Origin: Streptomyces sp. CG1
Lineage (GTDB): Bacteria; Actinomycetota; Actinomycetes; Streptomycetales; Streptomycetaceae
Direction of reading: 5' to 3'
Assembly (NCBI RefSeq): GCF_041080625.1
Contig: NZ_CP163518.1
Location: 7,991,501-8,055,500, forward strand
DNA: 64,000 nt
Shown here: positions 15,524 through 24,288 of the stretch, piece after piece
Layout: every line of letters begins with the position of its first letter
How positions within the stretch are numbered: position 1 is the stretch's first letter
Notes under the pieces: model-generated
What the model was told of the DNA's origin: nothing
Seen by the model: the letters and a program-made list of their open reading frames with translations, nothing else
The model's database searches: none
Translations under genes and position numbers: made by a program

Positions 15524-16188
15524 ACGTCCTGAACTTCGCACACGCCTTCTTCAGCGACAGCGCCCACTGGCACGGCTACGACGGCATCCCCACGCGACTC
15601 GTCGAGCACATCAAGTACTCGCTGGAGGCGCTGCTGTTCGCCGCCGTCATCGGGCTGCCCATCGGCCTGGTGACCGGCCACTACGGCCGCGGCGGCAACG
15701 CCCTCGCCCTGATCGCCACCGCGGGCCGGGCGCTGCCCAGCTTCGGTCTTCTCGTCCTGATGTTCATCTGGATCGGCTTCGGTCTGCTGCCGGTGATGAT
15801 CCCGCTGGTCGTGCTCGCCGTACCGCCGATCCTGGTCACCACCTACGAGGCGATCCGCTCCGTCGACCCCCCGCCCGTGGACGCCGCCCGGGGCATGGGC
15901 ATGCCCGAGGCGCGGGTGCTGTTCCAGGTGGAGCTGCCGGTCGCGCTTCCCCTCATCCTGAGCGGCCTGCGTACGGCGGCCATCCAGATCGTCTCCACCG
16001 CCACCATCGCCGCCTACGTCAGCCTCGGCGGCCTCGGCCGGTACATCATCGACGGCCTGTACCAGAAGGACTACGACAAGGTCGTCGGCGGCGCCACCCT
16101 GGTCGCGGGCCTGGCGCTGGCCACCCTCGTGGTGTTCTGGGCGGCGTCCCGCATCACGGTCTCACCGGGCGTGCGCAGAAGCGGCTGA
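15520..16188 (+). CDS. osmoprotectant ABC transporter permease 2
   Basis: Second OpuC-type permease, 222 residues, starting VNVLNFAHAFFSDSAHWHGY. The coupling loop reads DAARGMGMPEARVLFQVELP and the conserved region after it TATIAAYVSLGGLGRYIIDGL. The GTG start overlaps the preceding permease by 4 bp. Transcription would end toward the convergent cvnD gene only 18 bp away, with a 7-bp tandem repeat in the gap. Confidence 0.93.
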   Translation: MNVLNFAHAFFSDSAHWHGYDGIPTRLVEHIKYSLEALLFAAVIGLPIGLVTGHYGRGGNALALIATAGRALPSFGLLVLMFIWIGFGLLPVMIPLVVLAVPPILVTTYEAIRSVDPPPVDAARGMGMPEARVLFQVELPVALPLILSGLRTAAIQIVSTATIAAYVSLGGLGRYIIDGLYQKDYDKVVGGATLVAGLALATLVVFWAASRITVSPGVRRSG

Positions 16189-16192
16189 GGAC

Positions 16193-16220
16193 TCGGTGCT
16201 CAGTGCTCAGTGCTCGGTGC
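16193..16220. repeat. four tandem 7-bp units at a convergent gene junction
   Basis: TCGGTGC, TCAGTGC, TCAGTGC, TCGGTGC in a row. The array spans the gap between the permease stop and the cvnD stop and includes the last codons of cvnD (Thr-Glu-His-stop), so copy change could alter that C-terminus. Confidence 0.6.
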
Positions 16221-16809
16221 GGGCCAGCGCCAGTTCGAGGACGACGAGCAGCGCGTCCCGCACCGAGCCGCGCTCACGCGCGTCGAAGACCACGACCGGC
16301 ACGCCGGCGGAGATGTCCAGCGCCCAGCGGACCTCCTCCAGGGTGTGTTCCACCGTGCCGTCGAAGGCGTTGACCGCGACGGCGAACGGGATGCCCTTGT
16401 GCTCGAAGTAGTCGACAGCCGTGTAGCAGTCGTCCAGCCGCCGGGTGTCGACGATCACCAGCCCGCCGACCGCGCCCTCCACGATGTCGTCCCACATGAA
16501 CCCGAACCGCTCCTGCCCGGGTGTGCCGAACAGATACAGCTTCAGCGTCGGATCGACGGTGATGCAGCCGAAGTCCATCGCGACGGTCGTGGTGGTCTTG
16601 CGCGGGGTGTACGTGAGATCGTCCACCCCGGCCGCGACCTCGGTGATCAACGCCTCCGTGGTCAGCGGCTCGATCTCCGAGATCGCGCCGACCGCGGTGG
16701 TCTTGCCCACGCCGAAGCCGCCCGCGATCACCATCTTCACCGGCAGCGGCGGCCGTACGGCGGGGGGTGCGGCGGCCGTGCCCCAAACGAGCGGTTCGGT
16801 CGAAGTCAC
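16207..16809 (-). CDS. cvnD: conservon Ras-like GTPase CvnD
   Basis: GTP-binding protein of 200 residues, the switch component of a conservon signalling complex at the membrane. Visible motifs are the P-loop AGGFGVGKTTAVGAISEIEP, the switch region YTPRKTTTTVAMDFG, the DxxG-equivalent LYLFGTPGQERFGFM and VNAFDGT in place of NKxD. The GTG at 16809 overlaps the cvnC stop by 4 bp. In S. coelicolor conservons this GTPase works with CvnA-C in a G-protein-like complex. Confidence 0.93.
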   Translation of the reverse strand: MTSTEPLVWGTAAAPPAVRPPLPVKMVIAGGFGVGKTTAVGAISEIEPLTTEALITEVAAGVDDLTYTPRKTTTTVAMDFGCITVDPTLKLYLFGTPGQERFGFMWDDIVEGAVGGLVIVDTRRLDDCYTAVDYFEHKGIPFAVAVNAFDGTVEHTLEEVRWALDISAGVPVVVFDARERGSVRDALLVVLELALARTEH

Positions 16810-17216
16810 TCGGTGTTCCTCGGGATTCCTCGGGAGTCGGGGATGGCCCTGAGGCCATCGATGAGCCTGCGCAGGACGGACGCGTCGTGGGTGGCCGCGG
16901 CGTCGGGCACGTACACCGCCAACTGGCCCGCCTCGCACAGGTCTTCGGCCAGGACGCGGACCACGTTCAGATGCAGCCGCAGCCGGGCCGCGAGTTCCGC
17001 GAGCGACTGCGGCAGCCGGCAGGCGGCGACGATGTCGTACCGCTCGAAGCAGAGTCGGCCGAGCGCGTCGAGCCCGGCGACGGTGGCGACCACCTGGGTT
17101 TCCAGGGGCAGCGCCCGGCCGGAGCCGGCGTCCGCGATCCGGCCGGCGGTGACGAGGTACGGCCGTACGGCAGGGGCGGGGCGGACGGGGTCCGGGTGAG
17201 GAGTGCCGTCCGCCAT
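16806..17216 (-). CDS. cvnC: conservon protein CvnC (DUF742)
   Basis: A 136-residue DUF742 protein with the family pattern VRPYLVTAGR near the N-terminus and a winged-helix-like middle ERYDIVAACRLPQSLAELA followed by HLNVVRVLAEDL. It links the kinase-like CvnA and roadblock CvnB to the GTPase. It overlaps cvnD by 4 bp and follows cvnB after 43 bp. Confidence 0.92.
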   Translation of the reverse strand: MADGTPHPDPVRPAPAVRPYLVTAGRIADAGSGRALPLETQVVATVAGLDALGRLCFERYDIVAACRLPQSLAELAARLRLHLNVVRVLAEDLCEAGQLAVYVPDAAATHDASVLRRLIDGLRAIPDSRGIPRNTE

Positions 17217-17259
17217 CCCTGTCCGCCCTGTCTGTCCAGTCTGCGCTGTCTGCGTGTTC

Positions 17260-17736
17260 TCAGTGGGCCGAGGCGGCGCCGACGGAGTTCTTCAGCTCCA
17301 GCACCAGCTGCGGGCTGAGCGCGGCGCCGGCGCGGTTGGCGAACAAGGTCATCTCGTAGGCGATGTTGCCGAGTTTCGCCTCCTTGCCGGTGACGACGCC
17401 GAGCACGGCACCGCTGCCGATCGCGGAGACGATCACATGGCCGCCCTCCAGATCGATGATGACCTTGTTGAGGGCGCCCAGGCCGTAGTTGCCGGAGGCG
17501 CCCGCGGCCAGGCTGGTGATGCCCGACACGATCGCCGCGAGCCGCTCGGAGCCGGCCTGCCCGCGCAGCTCCGACACCGCGATCAGCAGGCCGTCGGACG
17601 ACACGGCGATCGCGTCCACGACGCCCGCGGTCTCGGTCGCGAAGCGGTTCAGCAGCCAGGTGAAGTCGGCCGCGGCCGCCTGCAGGTCGGTCGGCGCGGC
17701 GCCGCCCGTCGGGGTGTCACCTGTCGACGTGGTCAA
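17260..17736 (-). CDS. cvnB: conservon roadblock/LC7 protein CvnB
   Basis: Roadblock/LC7 domain protein of 158 residues, expected to regulate the partner GTPase. It shows FTWLLNRFATETAGVVDAIA, SSDGLLIAVS, AIVSGITSLAAGAS and GAVLGVVTGKEAKLGNIAYE. I chose the TTG at 17736 because GGAG lies about 9 nt upstream; the open frame further upstream lies within cvnA on another frame. The chosen start overlaps the 3' end of cvnA by 20 bp. Confidence 0.9.
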   Translation of the reverse strand: MTTSTGDTPTGGAAPTDLQAAAADFTWLLNRFATETAGVVDAIAVSSDGLLIAVSELRGQAGSERLAAIVSGITSLAAGASGNYGLGALNKVIIDLEGGHVIVSAIGSGAVLGVVTGKEAKLGNIAYEMTLFANRAGAALSPQLVLELKNSVGAASAH

Positions 17737-20170
17737 CTCTCGGCTCCTTCGGGGAGGGGGTGTGCTGCTCGGGGGTGAGCGGGGGGCAGGTGTTGCTGTC
17801 GCGGTGGGCGCGGGCGACGGCGGCCTCGAACTCCTCCAGCGCACTGCGCTCGGCCTCCGCGTCCCGGGTACGGACCGCCTGCGGCATGGAGTGCGCCGCG
17901 CCGGCGGTGGTGGCGAGAGTGGCGCCCCGGACACGGCGGCGCAGGGGGCGGGAGGCGCCGGAGCCGGATCCGCCGAGAGCGGCCGGGTCGGCCGGGGCCG
18001 GTGGCGGGGCGGGCGAAGGGACGCGGCGGGGGAGCGGGGTGTCCGCTGCGGACGCGCCGGTGTCGTCCGAGGCGTGGGGCTGCGGTTGCTCGGCGGTGCC
18101 AGGGACAGGGCGGGGCGCCGTATCCCGGTCGGTCGCCGTCCGCGTCGGGGCCGGTCCACCCGGCGCCGGTGTGCCGGGCGGTGTCACCGTGACCGGCGTA
18201 CCGGTCGGCGAGGTCATGGGCAGCAGCAGTGCCGTAGGCAGCGTGGCCTGCGCTGTTACGCCGCCGCCCGGGGTACGGGTCAGTTCGACCCCGATCGTCC
18301 AGCGGCGGGCGAGTGCGCCGACCACGAACAGACCGAGCACCTTCGTCGGTACCAGGTCGAGGCGTTCGCGGCGGATCAGCCGGGCGTTCTCCTCGGCGAG
18401 CCGGCCGGTGCTCATCCCGAGGCCGTGGTCGGTGATCACCACGTGGGCGCCTTGCGCCCCGGAGCGGACGGTCACCTCCACGGGGCTGCCTTCGGGCGAG
18501 AACGACACGGCGTTCTCCAGGAGTTCGGCCAGCATCAGGGTGAGGTCGCCGGTGATGTCGGGCTCGACCATGGCGTCCGACGCGATGTACAGCCGTACCC
18601 GCTGATAGCCCTCGATCTGCCCGAGCGCGGCCCGGACGACGTGGGAGAGTGCCGTCGGCTCCCCGTCCAGCACGGTCTCGCGGATGCCGGCCAGCAGCAT
18701 GAGGCTGTCGGCGTTGCGGCGCAGTCGTACGGCGATGTGGTCGATGGAGTAGAGGCGTTCCAGCAGCGCCGGATCCGTCTCGCCGCGCTCCACCGCGTCT
18801 ATCAGGGAGAGTTGGCGTGTCGTCAGGTTGCTCACGCGGCGGCCCACGTTGCCGAACATCTCGGCGGTGTTGCGCCGGCTGAGCACCTGCCGCTCCAGCA
18901 GCGCGGCCGCGGTGGTCTGCACCCCGTTGAGCGCTTCGGCCAGGTCGCCGATCTCGTCGCGCGCGGTGACCGGCATGTTCCGCAGCCGGGGCGGCCCGTC
19001 GTCCTCGGCGTCGTCGTCGGCCACCCGTGCCAGCTCGCGCCCGGCCACCTCGGCGACCTCCCGAGCGGCCCCGGTGAGGGCCTGCACGGGCCGGATCACC
19101 GAGCGCCGTACCAGCACCGCGAAGGCGATCCACAGCGCGAAAGCGATCAGCGTGGTGCTCAGCAGCAGGCCGGCCCGCCATCGCGCCGCGTCGGACACGT
19201 CGTCGGCGCGGTCGGCGATCTGGCCGATCAGCGCGGTGGTGATCTTCAGCCGGGTGGCAGCCTGTTCGGGATAGTCCGGATAGGCGCTCAGTGCGTCCTG
19301 GACCGCCCGCTGGATCTCGGCCGGGGTGGCCGCCTGCAGCTGCCCGGCGCCGACCTGCAACTCGGCGTAGGAACCGGCGATACGGCGCTGCGCCGCGCTG
19401 TGCTCCATGCCGCCGAGCAGCTCGGCCTGCGCGTCGGAGGCGAACCGGGCGAACCGGTCGGCCTGGTGGGTGTACTGGTCGTAGGCGCCGACCGCGTTGG
19501 TGAACTCGATCAGCGCGTTGGTGTCACCCGTCGTCGCGGCGAACACATTGGTCTCGAAGGCGCCGTGGGCGGCGTCCGCACGCAGCAGCGAGTCCAGCAG
19601 ATTGCCGGTGAAGGTGGCCGCCAGGTCCGCGTCGCGGTCGAGGCCGAGTCCGTCGATCAGTCGCTGGGCCGCGTGCGTGTAGGCCGGGTCGATGTTGTCG
19701 GCCGGCAGGTACGACTGCTCCACCGAGCCACGCAGGCTGGACAGGCCCGCCACCTCGCGCAGCGCCTGCGCCTCGCTGTCCGGCAGCCGGTCGCCGAAGG
19801 CCGTGCGCACCCTCGTCACCTGGGCGTCGACCGCCTCCTGCGCCGCACGGTAGGCAGAGGTGGAGGGCCGGGCATACCCGGATTCGTGGCGCGCCGAGAG
19901 CAGGATGGCCTGCTGGTGTTCGGCCTCGACCCGGTCCACCAGCCGCGCCACCTGCGCGCTGTCCCGTACCAGCCGGGCCGCCGCGGCGGCGCTGCCGGCC
20001 GCCTGCACCTGGTCGGTGAACAGGTAGGACAGCAGGGCCGAGATGACCGCCAGCGGGACGCCCACCAGCAGGTTGAGCTTGCGGCGGAAGGGCCAGCGGT
20101 CGGCAGAACCCCGTACACCGCCCCGTGCGGGGTCGTGCCGGGCGGGCGCGTCCCCCCGCGTCGCGGACAC
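17717..20170 (-). CDS. cvnA: conservon sensor histidine-kinase-like protein CvnA
   Basis: Membrane sensor of 817 residues. It has helix 1 (LNLLVGVPLAVISALLSYLF), a long helical extracytoplasmic NIT-type sensor domain, and helix 2 (AGLLLSTTLIAFALWIAFAVL). A HAMP segment and an HATPase domain with LAELLENAVSFSPEGSPVE, ITDHGLGMS and LGLFVVGALARR follow. The C-terminus is a long disordered Pro/Thr-rich tail. GTG at 20170 preceded by AGGAGG fixes the start. It heads cvnABCD and is divergent from the osmolyte-binding lipoprotein gene. Confidence 0.92.
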   Translation of the reverse strand: MSATRGDAPARHDPARGGVRGSADRWPFRRKLNLLVGVPLAVISALLSYLFTDQVQAAGSAAAAARLVRDSAQVARLVDRVEAEHQQAILLSARHESGYARPSTSAYRAAQEAVDAQVTRVRTAFGDRLPDSEAQALREVAGLSSLRGSVEQSYLPADNIDPAYTHAAQRLIDGLGLDRDADLAATFTGNLLDSLLRADAAHGAFETNVFAATTGDTNALIEFTNAVGAYDQYTHQADRFARFASDAQAELLGGMEHSAAQRRIAGSYAELQVGAGQLQAATPAEIQRAVQDALSAYPDYPEQAATRLKITTALIGQIADRADDVSDAARWRAGLLLSTTLIAFALWIAFAVLVRRSVIRPVQALTGAAREVAEVAGRELARVADDDAEDDGPPRLRNMPVTARDEIGDLAEALNGVQTTAAALLERQVLSRRNTAEMFGNVGRRVSNLTTRQLSLIDAVERGETDPALLERLYSIDHIAVRLRRNADSLMLLAGIRETVLDGEPTALSHVVRAALGQIEGYQRVRLYIASDAMVEPDITGDLTLMLAELLENAVSFSPEGSPVEVTVRSGAQGAHVVITDHGLGMSTGRLAEENARLIRRERLDLVPTKVLGLFVVGALARRWTIGVELTRTPGGGVTAQATLPTALLLPMTSPTGTPVTVTPPGTPAPGGPAPTRTATDRDTAPRPVPGTAEQPQPHASDDTGASAADTPLPRRVPSPAPPPAPADPAALGGSGSGASRPLRRRVRGATLATTAGAAHSMPQAVRTRDAEAERSALEEFEAAVARAHRDSNTCPPLTPEQHTPSPKEPRVDHVDR

Positions 20171-20426
20171 CGGGCCTCCTTCGTGGGTGTGTCTCGTCGC
20201 GGGGCCTTCGCCACCCCGCGGACCTGGAGGCCTCATCGCCCCCGGAATACCTGCGACATGACACGGAAGCGTGGCCTCGTGCGCGGCCGTGGCCGATGTC
20301 AACGGCCCTGAGACTACGTTCTCCTGGAGTCCGATCGGCGCGCCTTTCATCAAGAGTTAGTTACGAAGAGACCGCTATCTGCCCACAACTGAGCACAGAC
20401 CGAGGCCAATCGGTGATCTCCGGCCC

Positions 20427-20456
20427 TTGACTGACCCAGAACCGGCTGGATTGGAT
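20427..20456 (+). promoter_or_regulatory. putative vegetative promoter giving a leaderless opuCC-like mRNA
   Basis: TTGACT (20427-20432), 18-bp spacer, TTGGAT (20451-20456). The start codon GTG at 20463 lies only 6 bases after the -10, so transcription would begin at or next to the start codon. No ribosome site precedes the GTG, which fits a leaderless transcript. Confidence 0.45.
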
Positions 20457-20462
20457 CGGTGA

Positions 20463-21425
20463 GTGACTTCCACCAACCGCATCAGCAGGTCCATCCGGAG
20501 GAACCGAGGCGCGGCGGTGCTCGCCCTCGCGGCGGCGACGGCTCTGCTGGCGGGCTGTTCCTCCAAGGGCGACACATCCGGCAACCCCCTGTCGGACGAC
20601 GGCAAGTCCGGCGACGGCACCGTCACTGTCGGGTCCAACAACTTCCCCGAGAGCACCCTGCTCGCCGACATCTACGGCGAGGCCCTCAAGGCCAAGGGGA
20701 TCAAGGTCACGTACAAGCCGAACATCGGCAGCCGTGAGACCACCTACGGGCTGATCAAGAGCGGCTCCATCAAGGTGCTCCCCGAGTACAACGGCGCGCT
20801 GCTGGCCTACCTCGACCAGAAGGCGAAGCCGAAGACGACCGCGGCCACGACGACGGCCATCGAGGCCAAGCTCGACTCCGAGCTGACCCTGCTGGAGCCC
20901 GCGGCCGCCCAGTCCAAGGACTCGGTCACGGTCAACGCGGCCACCGCGCAGAAGTACCACCTCACCGAGAAGTCCTCCATCGCCGACCTGAAGGACCTCG
21001 CGAAGGACCTGGTCATCGGCGCCTCGCCGGAGTTCCAGACCCGGCAGCAGGGCCTTGTGGGCCTGAAGTCCGTCTACGGCCTGCAGTTCAAGTCCTTCCG
21101 GGCGCTGGACGCGGGCGGCCCGCTCACCCAGGCGGCACTGAAGAAGGACGCCGTGCAGGTCGCGGACATCTTCACGACGGACCCGACCATCACCACGCAG
21201 AAGTTCGTCGTCCTGCAGGACCCGCAGAACCTGTTCGGCTACGAGAACGTCCAGCCGCTCGTCCACAAGGGCGCCGTGCCCAAGAACGGCGTCGACGCAC
21301 TCAACGCGGTCTCGGCCAAGCTCGACACCGCGACCCTGCTGGACCTGGACACCCAGGTGCAGGCCCAGAACAAGGACCCGCTGGACGTCGCCAAGGCCTG
21401 GCTGAAGTCCGCCGGCCTCGTCTGA
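20463..21425 (+). CDS. osmoprotectant ABC transporter substrate-binding lipoprotein
   Basis: OpuCC-like glycine betaine/choline-type binding protein of 320 residues, anchored by lipid. The signal ends in the lipobox LLAGC (Cys about 32), followed by a Ser/Gly/Asp linker and the start of the mature domain VTVGSNNFPESTLLADIYGE. Typical later motifs are GLIKSGSIKVLPEYNGALL and DIFTTDPTI. Its ATPase and permeases are at 13737-16188, separated by cvnDCBA on the other strand. Possible leaderless start and a strong terminator downstream make it a single-gene transcript. Confidence 0.93.
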   Translation: MTSTNRISRSIRRNRGAAVLALAAATALLAGCSSKGDTSGNPLSDDGKSGDGTVTVGSNNFPESTLLADIYGEALKAKGIKVTYKPNIGSRETTYGLIKSGSIKVLPEYNGALLAYLDQKAKPKTTAATTTAIEAKLDSELTLLEPAAAQSKDSVTVNAATAQKYHLTEKSSIADLKDLAKDLVIGASPEFQTRQQGLVGLKSVYGLQFKSFRALDAGGPLTQAALKKDAVQVADIFTTDPTITTQKFVVLQDPQNLFGYENVQPLVHKGAVPKNGVDALNAVSAKLDTATLLDLDTQVQAQNKDPLDVAKAWLKSAGLV

Positions 21426-21460
21426 CGCCGGGTCCTCCGGTACGGCCGACCCGGACGTGC

Positions 21461-21499
21461 CGACGCGGGCGCCCCCTCGCACCGGGGGCGCCCGCGTCG
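21461..21499 (+). terminator. strong hairpin after the binding-protein gene
   Basis: A 16-bp perfect stem (CGACGCGGGCGCCCCC with its complement) and a 7-nt loop, 35 bp after the stop codon. One of the best intrinsic hairpins in the window. Confidence 0.85.
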
Positions 21500-21670
21500 T
21501 ACTCGCCGACAACGGCCCTCGCCGACCGCCCTGTGAGATCTCTGCACCAGCAGGTGCGCTGATGGAAGAAATCCGCAGCAGTGCCGCTCCGGCTGGAGCA
21601 GGCATTCCCCGCCCTCCCACGCTGTCCCGGGGCCGGTTCCGGTCCCCGTAGCGAGCGTGAGAGGGAGCCC

Positions 21671-23065
21671 ATGACCGCGCATCCGATGCCCGCCGCCAGC
21701 GCCTGCCGCAGGCGCTGGCCCGGCCTGGCCGCCCTGCTGCTCGGCGAGGCGATGAACCTGCTGGACGCGACCATCGTCCAGGTGGCCGCGCCGGCCGTCC
21801 ACGCCGACCTGGGCGGCCCGCTCTCCGACGTCCAGTGGTACGGCGCCGCCTACACCCTGCCGTTCGCCGTGCTGCTGATCACCGGCGGGCGGCTCGGGGA
21901 CATCGCGGGCCGGCGCCGGATGTTCGTCCTCGGCGTCACGGTGTTCACGGCGGCGTCCATGGCCTGCGCCCTCGCGCCGGCGCCGGGCCCCCTCATCGCG
22001 TTCCGGGCGGTGCAGGGCGCCGCGGCGGCGCTGATCATTCCGCAGACCATCGGGCTGATCAAGGCGATGTTCTCGGGAGAGGAGACGGCGAAGGCGCTGG
22101 GCAGCATCGGCCCGGTGATGGGCCTCGCCGCCGTGTGCGGACCCGTCGTCGGCGGTGTGCTGACCCACGCCGACCTGTTCGGCTCGTCGTGGCGGTCCGC
22201 GTTCCTGGTGAACGTGCCGGTGGCGGCGGTGGTGCTGGCTCTCGCCCGGAACCTGCCGGAGAACCGCGCCCCGCACCGCCCGGCCCTCGACTGGCCCGGC
22301 ACGGTCCTGGCCGCGCTGGGCACCGGTCTGCTGGTGTACCCGCTGATCGGCGGCAACCTCCGTGAACTCACCCTGCAAGACTGGCTGTTGCTGATCGCCG
22401 GACTCCTTGTGCTCGCCCTCTTCGCCCTCCAGCAGAGCCGCACACACCGCCCCCTGCTGGAGCCTAGCCTGTTCACGCATCGCGGTTTCCCGGCCGCGCT
22501 CGTGACCTCCACGGCCTTCTTCGCGGTCACCAACGGGCTGACCGTCGTGGTCGTCCTTCAGCTGCAACTCGACGCGGGAGTGGGTGTGCTGGCATCGGGG
22601 CTGAGCCTGCTGCCGTGGTCGGCCGGGCTGGCGGTCGCGTCGTGGTGGGCCGGGTCGCGGCTGGTACGGCGGTACGGGCGACGGGTGATGCCGTACGGGC
22701 TCGGGGTGCTGCTGGCCGGACTGCTGGCGGCCCTGGTCGCCTACCGTACGACGACCGAGGCCGGCCACTTCCCGCTCGCGCTGCCGCTCGCCCTCGCCCT
22801 CGTCGGCCTCGGCGCCGGCCTGTTCACCCCCGCCTTCTTCACCCTCGCCCTGCACCCCCTGCGCCCACACGAGCTCGGCTCCGCGGCGGGCCTCCTCAAC
22901 GCGGTACAGCAACTGGGGGCCACCCTGGGGGTCGCGGTGCTCGGCAGCGTGTACCTGAACGGGCCAGGGACGCATGCACCCCAGACCGCCTGCTGGGTGG
23001 CGGCAGCGCTGCTTGCCGTGGCCTGGGTGGCGAGCGGCAGGGTCGGGACGGGGGAGGGAGCATGA
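21671..23065 (+). CDS. MFS drug exporter (DHA2 type)
   Basis: Proton-driven efflux permease of 464 residues with 12-14 hydrophobic helices. It shows the DHA family motifs LDATIVQVAAPAVHADL in the first helix (motif D1), GRLGDIAGRRRMFVLG (motif A) and GPVVGGVLTH (motif C). The ATG at 21671 has GAGAGGGAG upstream, better than a longer frame from 21581. It converges on an Lrp-family regulator gene, with a dispersed repeat between them. Substrate unknown. Confidence 0.9.
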   Translation: MTAHPMPAASACRRRWPGLAALLLGEAMNLLDATIVQVAAPAVHADLGGPLSDVQWYGAAYTLPFAVLLITGGRLGDIAGRRRMFVLGVTVFTAASMACALAPAPGPLIAFRAVQGAAAALIIPQTIGLIKAMFSGEETAKALGSIGPVMGLAAVCGPVVGGVLTHADLFGSSWRSAFLVNVPVAAVVLALARNLPENRAPHRPALDWPGTVLAALGTGLLVYPLIGGNLRELTLQDWLLLIAGLLVLALFALQQSRTHRPLLEPSLFTHRGFPAALVTSTAFFAVTNGLTVVVVLQLQLDAGVGVLASGLSLLPWSAGLAVASWWAGSRLVRRYGRRVMPYGLGVLLAGLLAALVAYRTTTEAGHFPLALPLALALVGLGAGLFTPAFFTLALHPLRPHELGSAAGLLNAVQQLGATLGVAVLGSVYLNGPGTHAPQTACWVAAALLAVAWVASGRVGTGEGA

Positions 23066-23127
23066 GCGGCGGCGTGTTTCAGGCGTGCGGCGACTGCGGT
23101 TCCCCAAGGGGCGCGGGGCTGTGTCTG

Positions 23128-23198
23128 ATATGCGGCTCCGCCGCGACGGGGGACCCCCGGGCTCGAGCGAAGCCGAGAACCTGGGGGAGCGACCAGGC
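23128..23198. repeat. dispersed GC-rich intergenic repeat, copy B
   Basis: Reverse-oriented copy of the repeat at 8681-8750. It begins GATATGCGGCTCCGCCGCGA and ends GGGGGAGCGACCAGGC. It sits between the convergent MFS and Lrp genes. Confidence 0.75.
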
Positions 23199-23225
23199 TC
23201 CGGGCACCCGCAGCCGCGTACGGTC

Positions 23226-24260
23226 TCAACCGCCCCGATGGGTGGGCATACCGGCACCCCGAACGCGCACCAGATCCGTCAGCACCGGACTCGCCGCCTT
23301 GAGCGTGCGCAGCACCGGGCTGGTTTCCAGCGCGTCGATCTCCCGCAGCGAGCCGAGCCGCCGCGTGAGGTAGCGGTGCAGGTCGGCCGGGTCGCGGCAC
23401 AGGGCCTGGGCGACCAGGTTGGTGCGCCCGGTGGTCGCGGCCACGAAGGCCAGCTCGTCATGCCCGGCCAGGGCGAGCGCGACCTGCTCCAGCTGCGCCG
23501 GGCGTACCGACAGCCACAGCAGGGCCCGGGTACGGACGCCGAAGAGCCCGGCGTCCACCTCCACGTCGAAGAACAGCGCACCCGCCGCACGCAGTTCTGC
23601 CAGCCGCCGGGCCACGGTCGTGGGCGACCAGCCGGTCGCCCGGGCCAGCTCCCCCTGCCCGGCCCGCCCGTCCCGCTCCAGCGCGGCGAACAACCCGTCG
23701 TCCCCCGGCCCGGGTTGACGCACTCCGTCACCTGCTTCCCGGTGCCCCTCACCGGCCGCCGCACCGCCCCGGTACTCCAACGCCCGCTGCTGCTCCTCGT
23801 CGAGAGCCTCGGCACTGCGCCGCCAGTTCGCGGGTCCGCCCAGGTAGGTGTGGAGGAGGAGGTGCGCGGAGACGGCGGTGATGCCGCCGGTGCGCGGGAT
23901 GTCGTGCAGCAGGAGGGAGCCGGGGGAGGCGTCCTCGGCTGCGGCGTGGATCACGGCCGTGATCTCCGTGCCCCCCGAAGTCAGCTTCACCCAGGACGTG
24001 TCCGGCCGTCGCACCAGCGCTCCGGCGATGTCCTGCGCCGAGCGCGCCGTAGCCGTCAGCCGGACCAGCCACTGCGCGCGGCCCGCCCGGTCCGGGTCGG
24101 CAAGGCCCACCACACGCAGCCCGGCCTCCGTGCGCAGCCGGCGGTAGCGGCGGGCCGCGGTCTGCGCCGAGACCCCGAGCGCCTCGGCGATCCTGCTGAA
24201 CGGCGCCCTGCCATCGAGGTGCAGCGCGTGGATGAGGGCACGGTCGAGAGTGTCGAGCAT
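23226..24260 (-). CDS. double-module Lrp/AsnC family regulator
   Basis: A 344-residue protein made of two Lrp-like halves. The first begins MLDTLDRALIHALHLDGRAP with helix-turn-helix FSRIAEALGVSAQTAARRYR and a ligand-binding region. The second begins GLFAALERDGRAGQGELARA with helix-turn-helix ATGWSPTTVARRLAELRAAG, then a second ligand domain. Classical Lrp proteins are about 150 residues; tandem forms of this length are common in Streptomyces. It converges on the MFS gene and is followed on the same strand from TerB. Confidence 0.9.
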   Translation of the reverse strand: MLDTLDRALIHALHLDGRAPFSRIAEALGVSAQTAARRYRRLRTEAGLRVVGLADPDRAGRAQWLVRLTATARSAQDIAGALVRRPDTSWVKLTSGGTEITAVIHAAAEDASPGSLLLHDIPRTGGITAVSAHLLLHTYLGGPANWRRSAEALDEEQQRALEYRGGAAAGEGHREAGDGVRQPGPGDDGLFAALERDGRAGQGELARATGWSPTTVARRLAELRAAGALFFDVEVDAGLFGVRTRALLWLSVRPAQLEQVALALAGHDELAFVAATTGRTNLVAQALCRDPADLHRYLTRRLGSLREIDALETSPVLRTLKAASPVLTDLVRVRGAGMPTHRGG

Positions 24261-24288
24261 GCCCCCATCCTCGCGCGGTGCGGCGGGC

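Noticed and set aside
16207..20170. Five-gene conservon with its own P450, as in S. coelicolor cvn9/rar
   Set aside because: No P450 follows cvnD here; the P450 at 30607 is 10 kb away and belongs to a hydrolase operon.
17489..20311. 940-codon plus-strand frame opposite cvnA and cvnB
   Set aside because: Shadow of the conservon genes; composition is repetitive Gly/Arg/Val/Gln and no motif is present.
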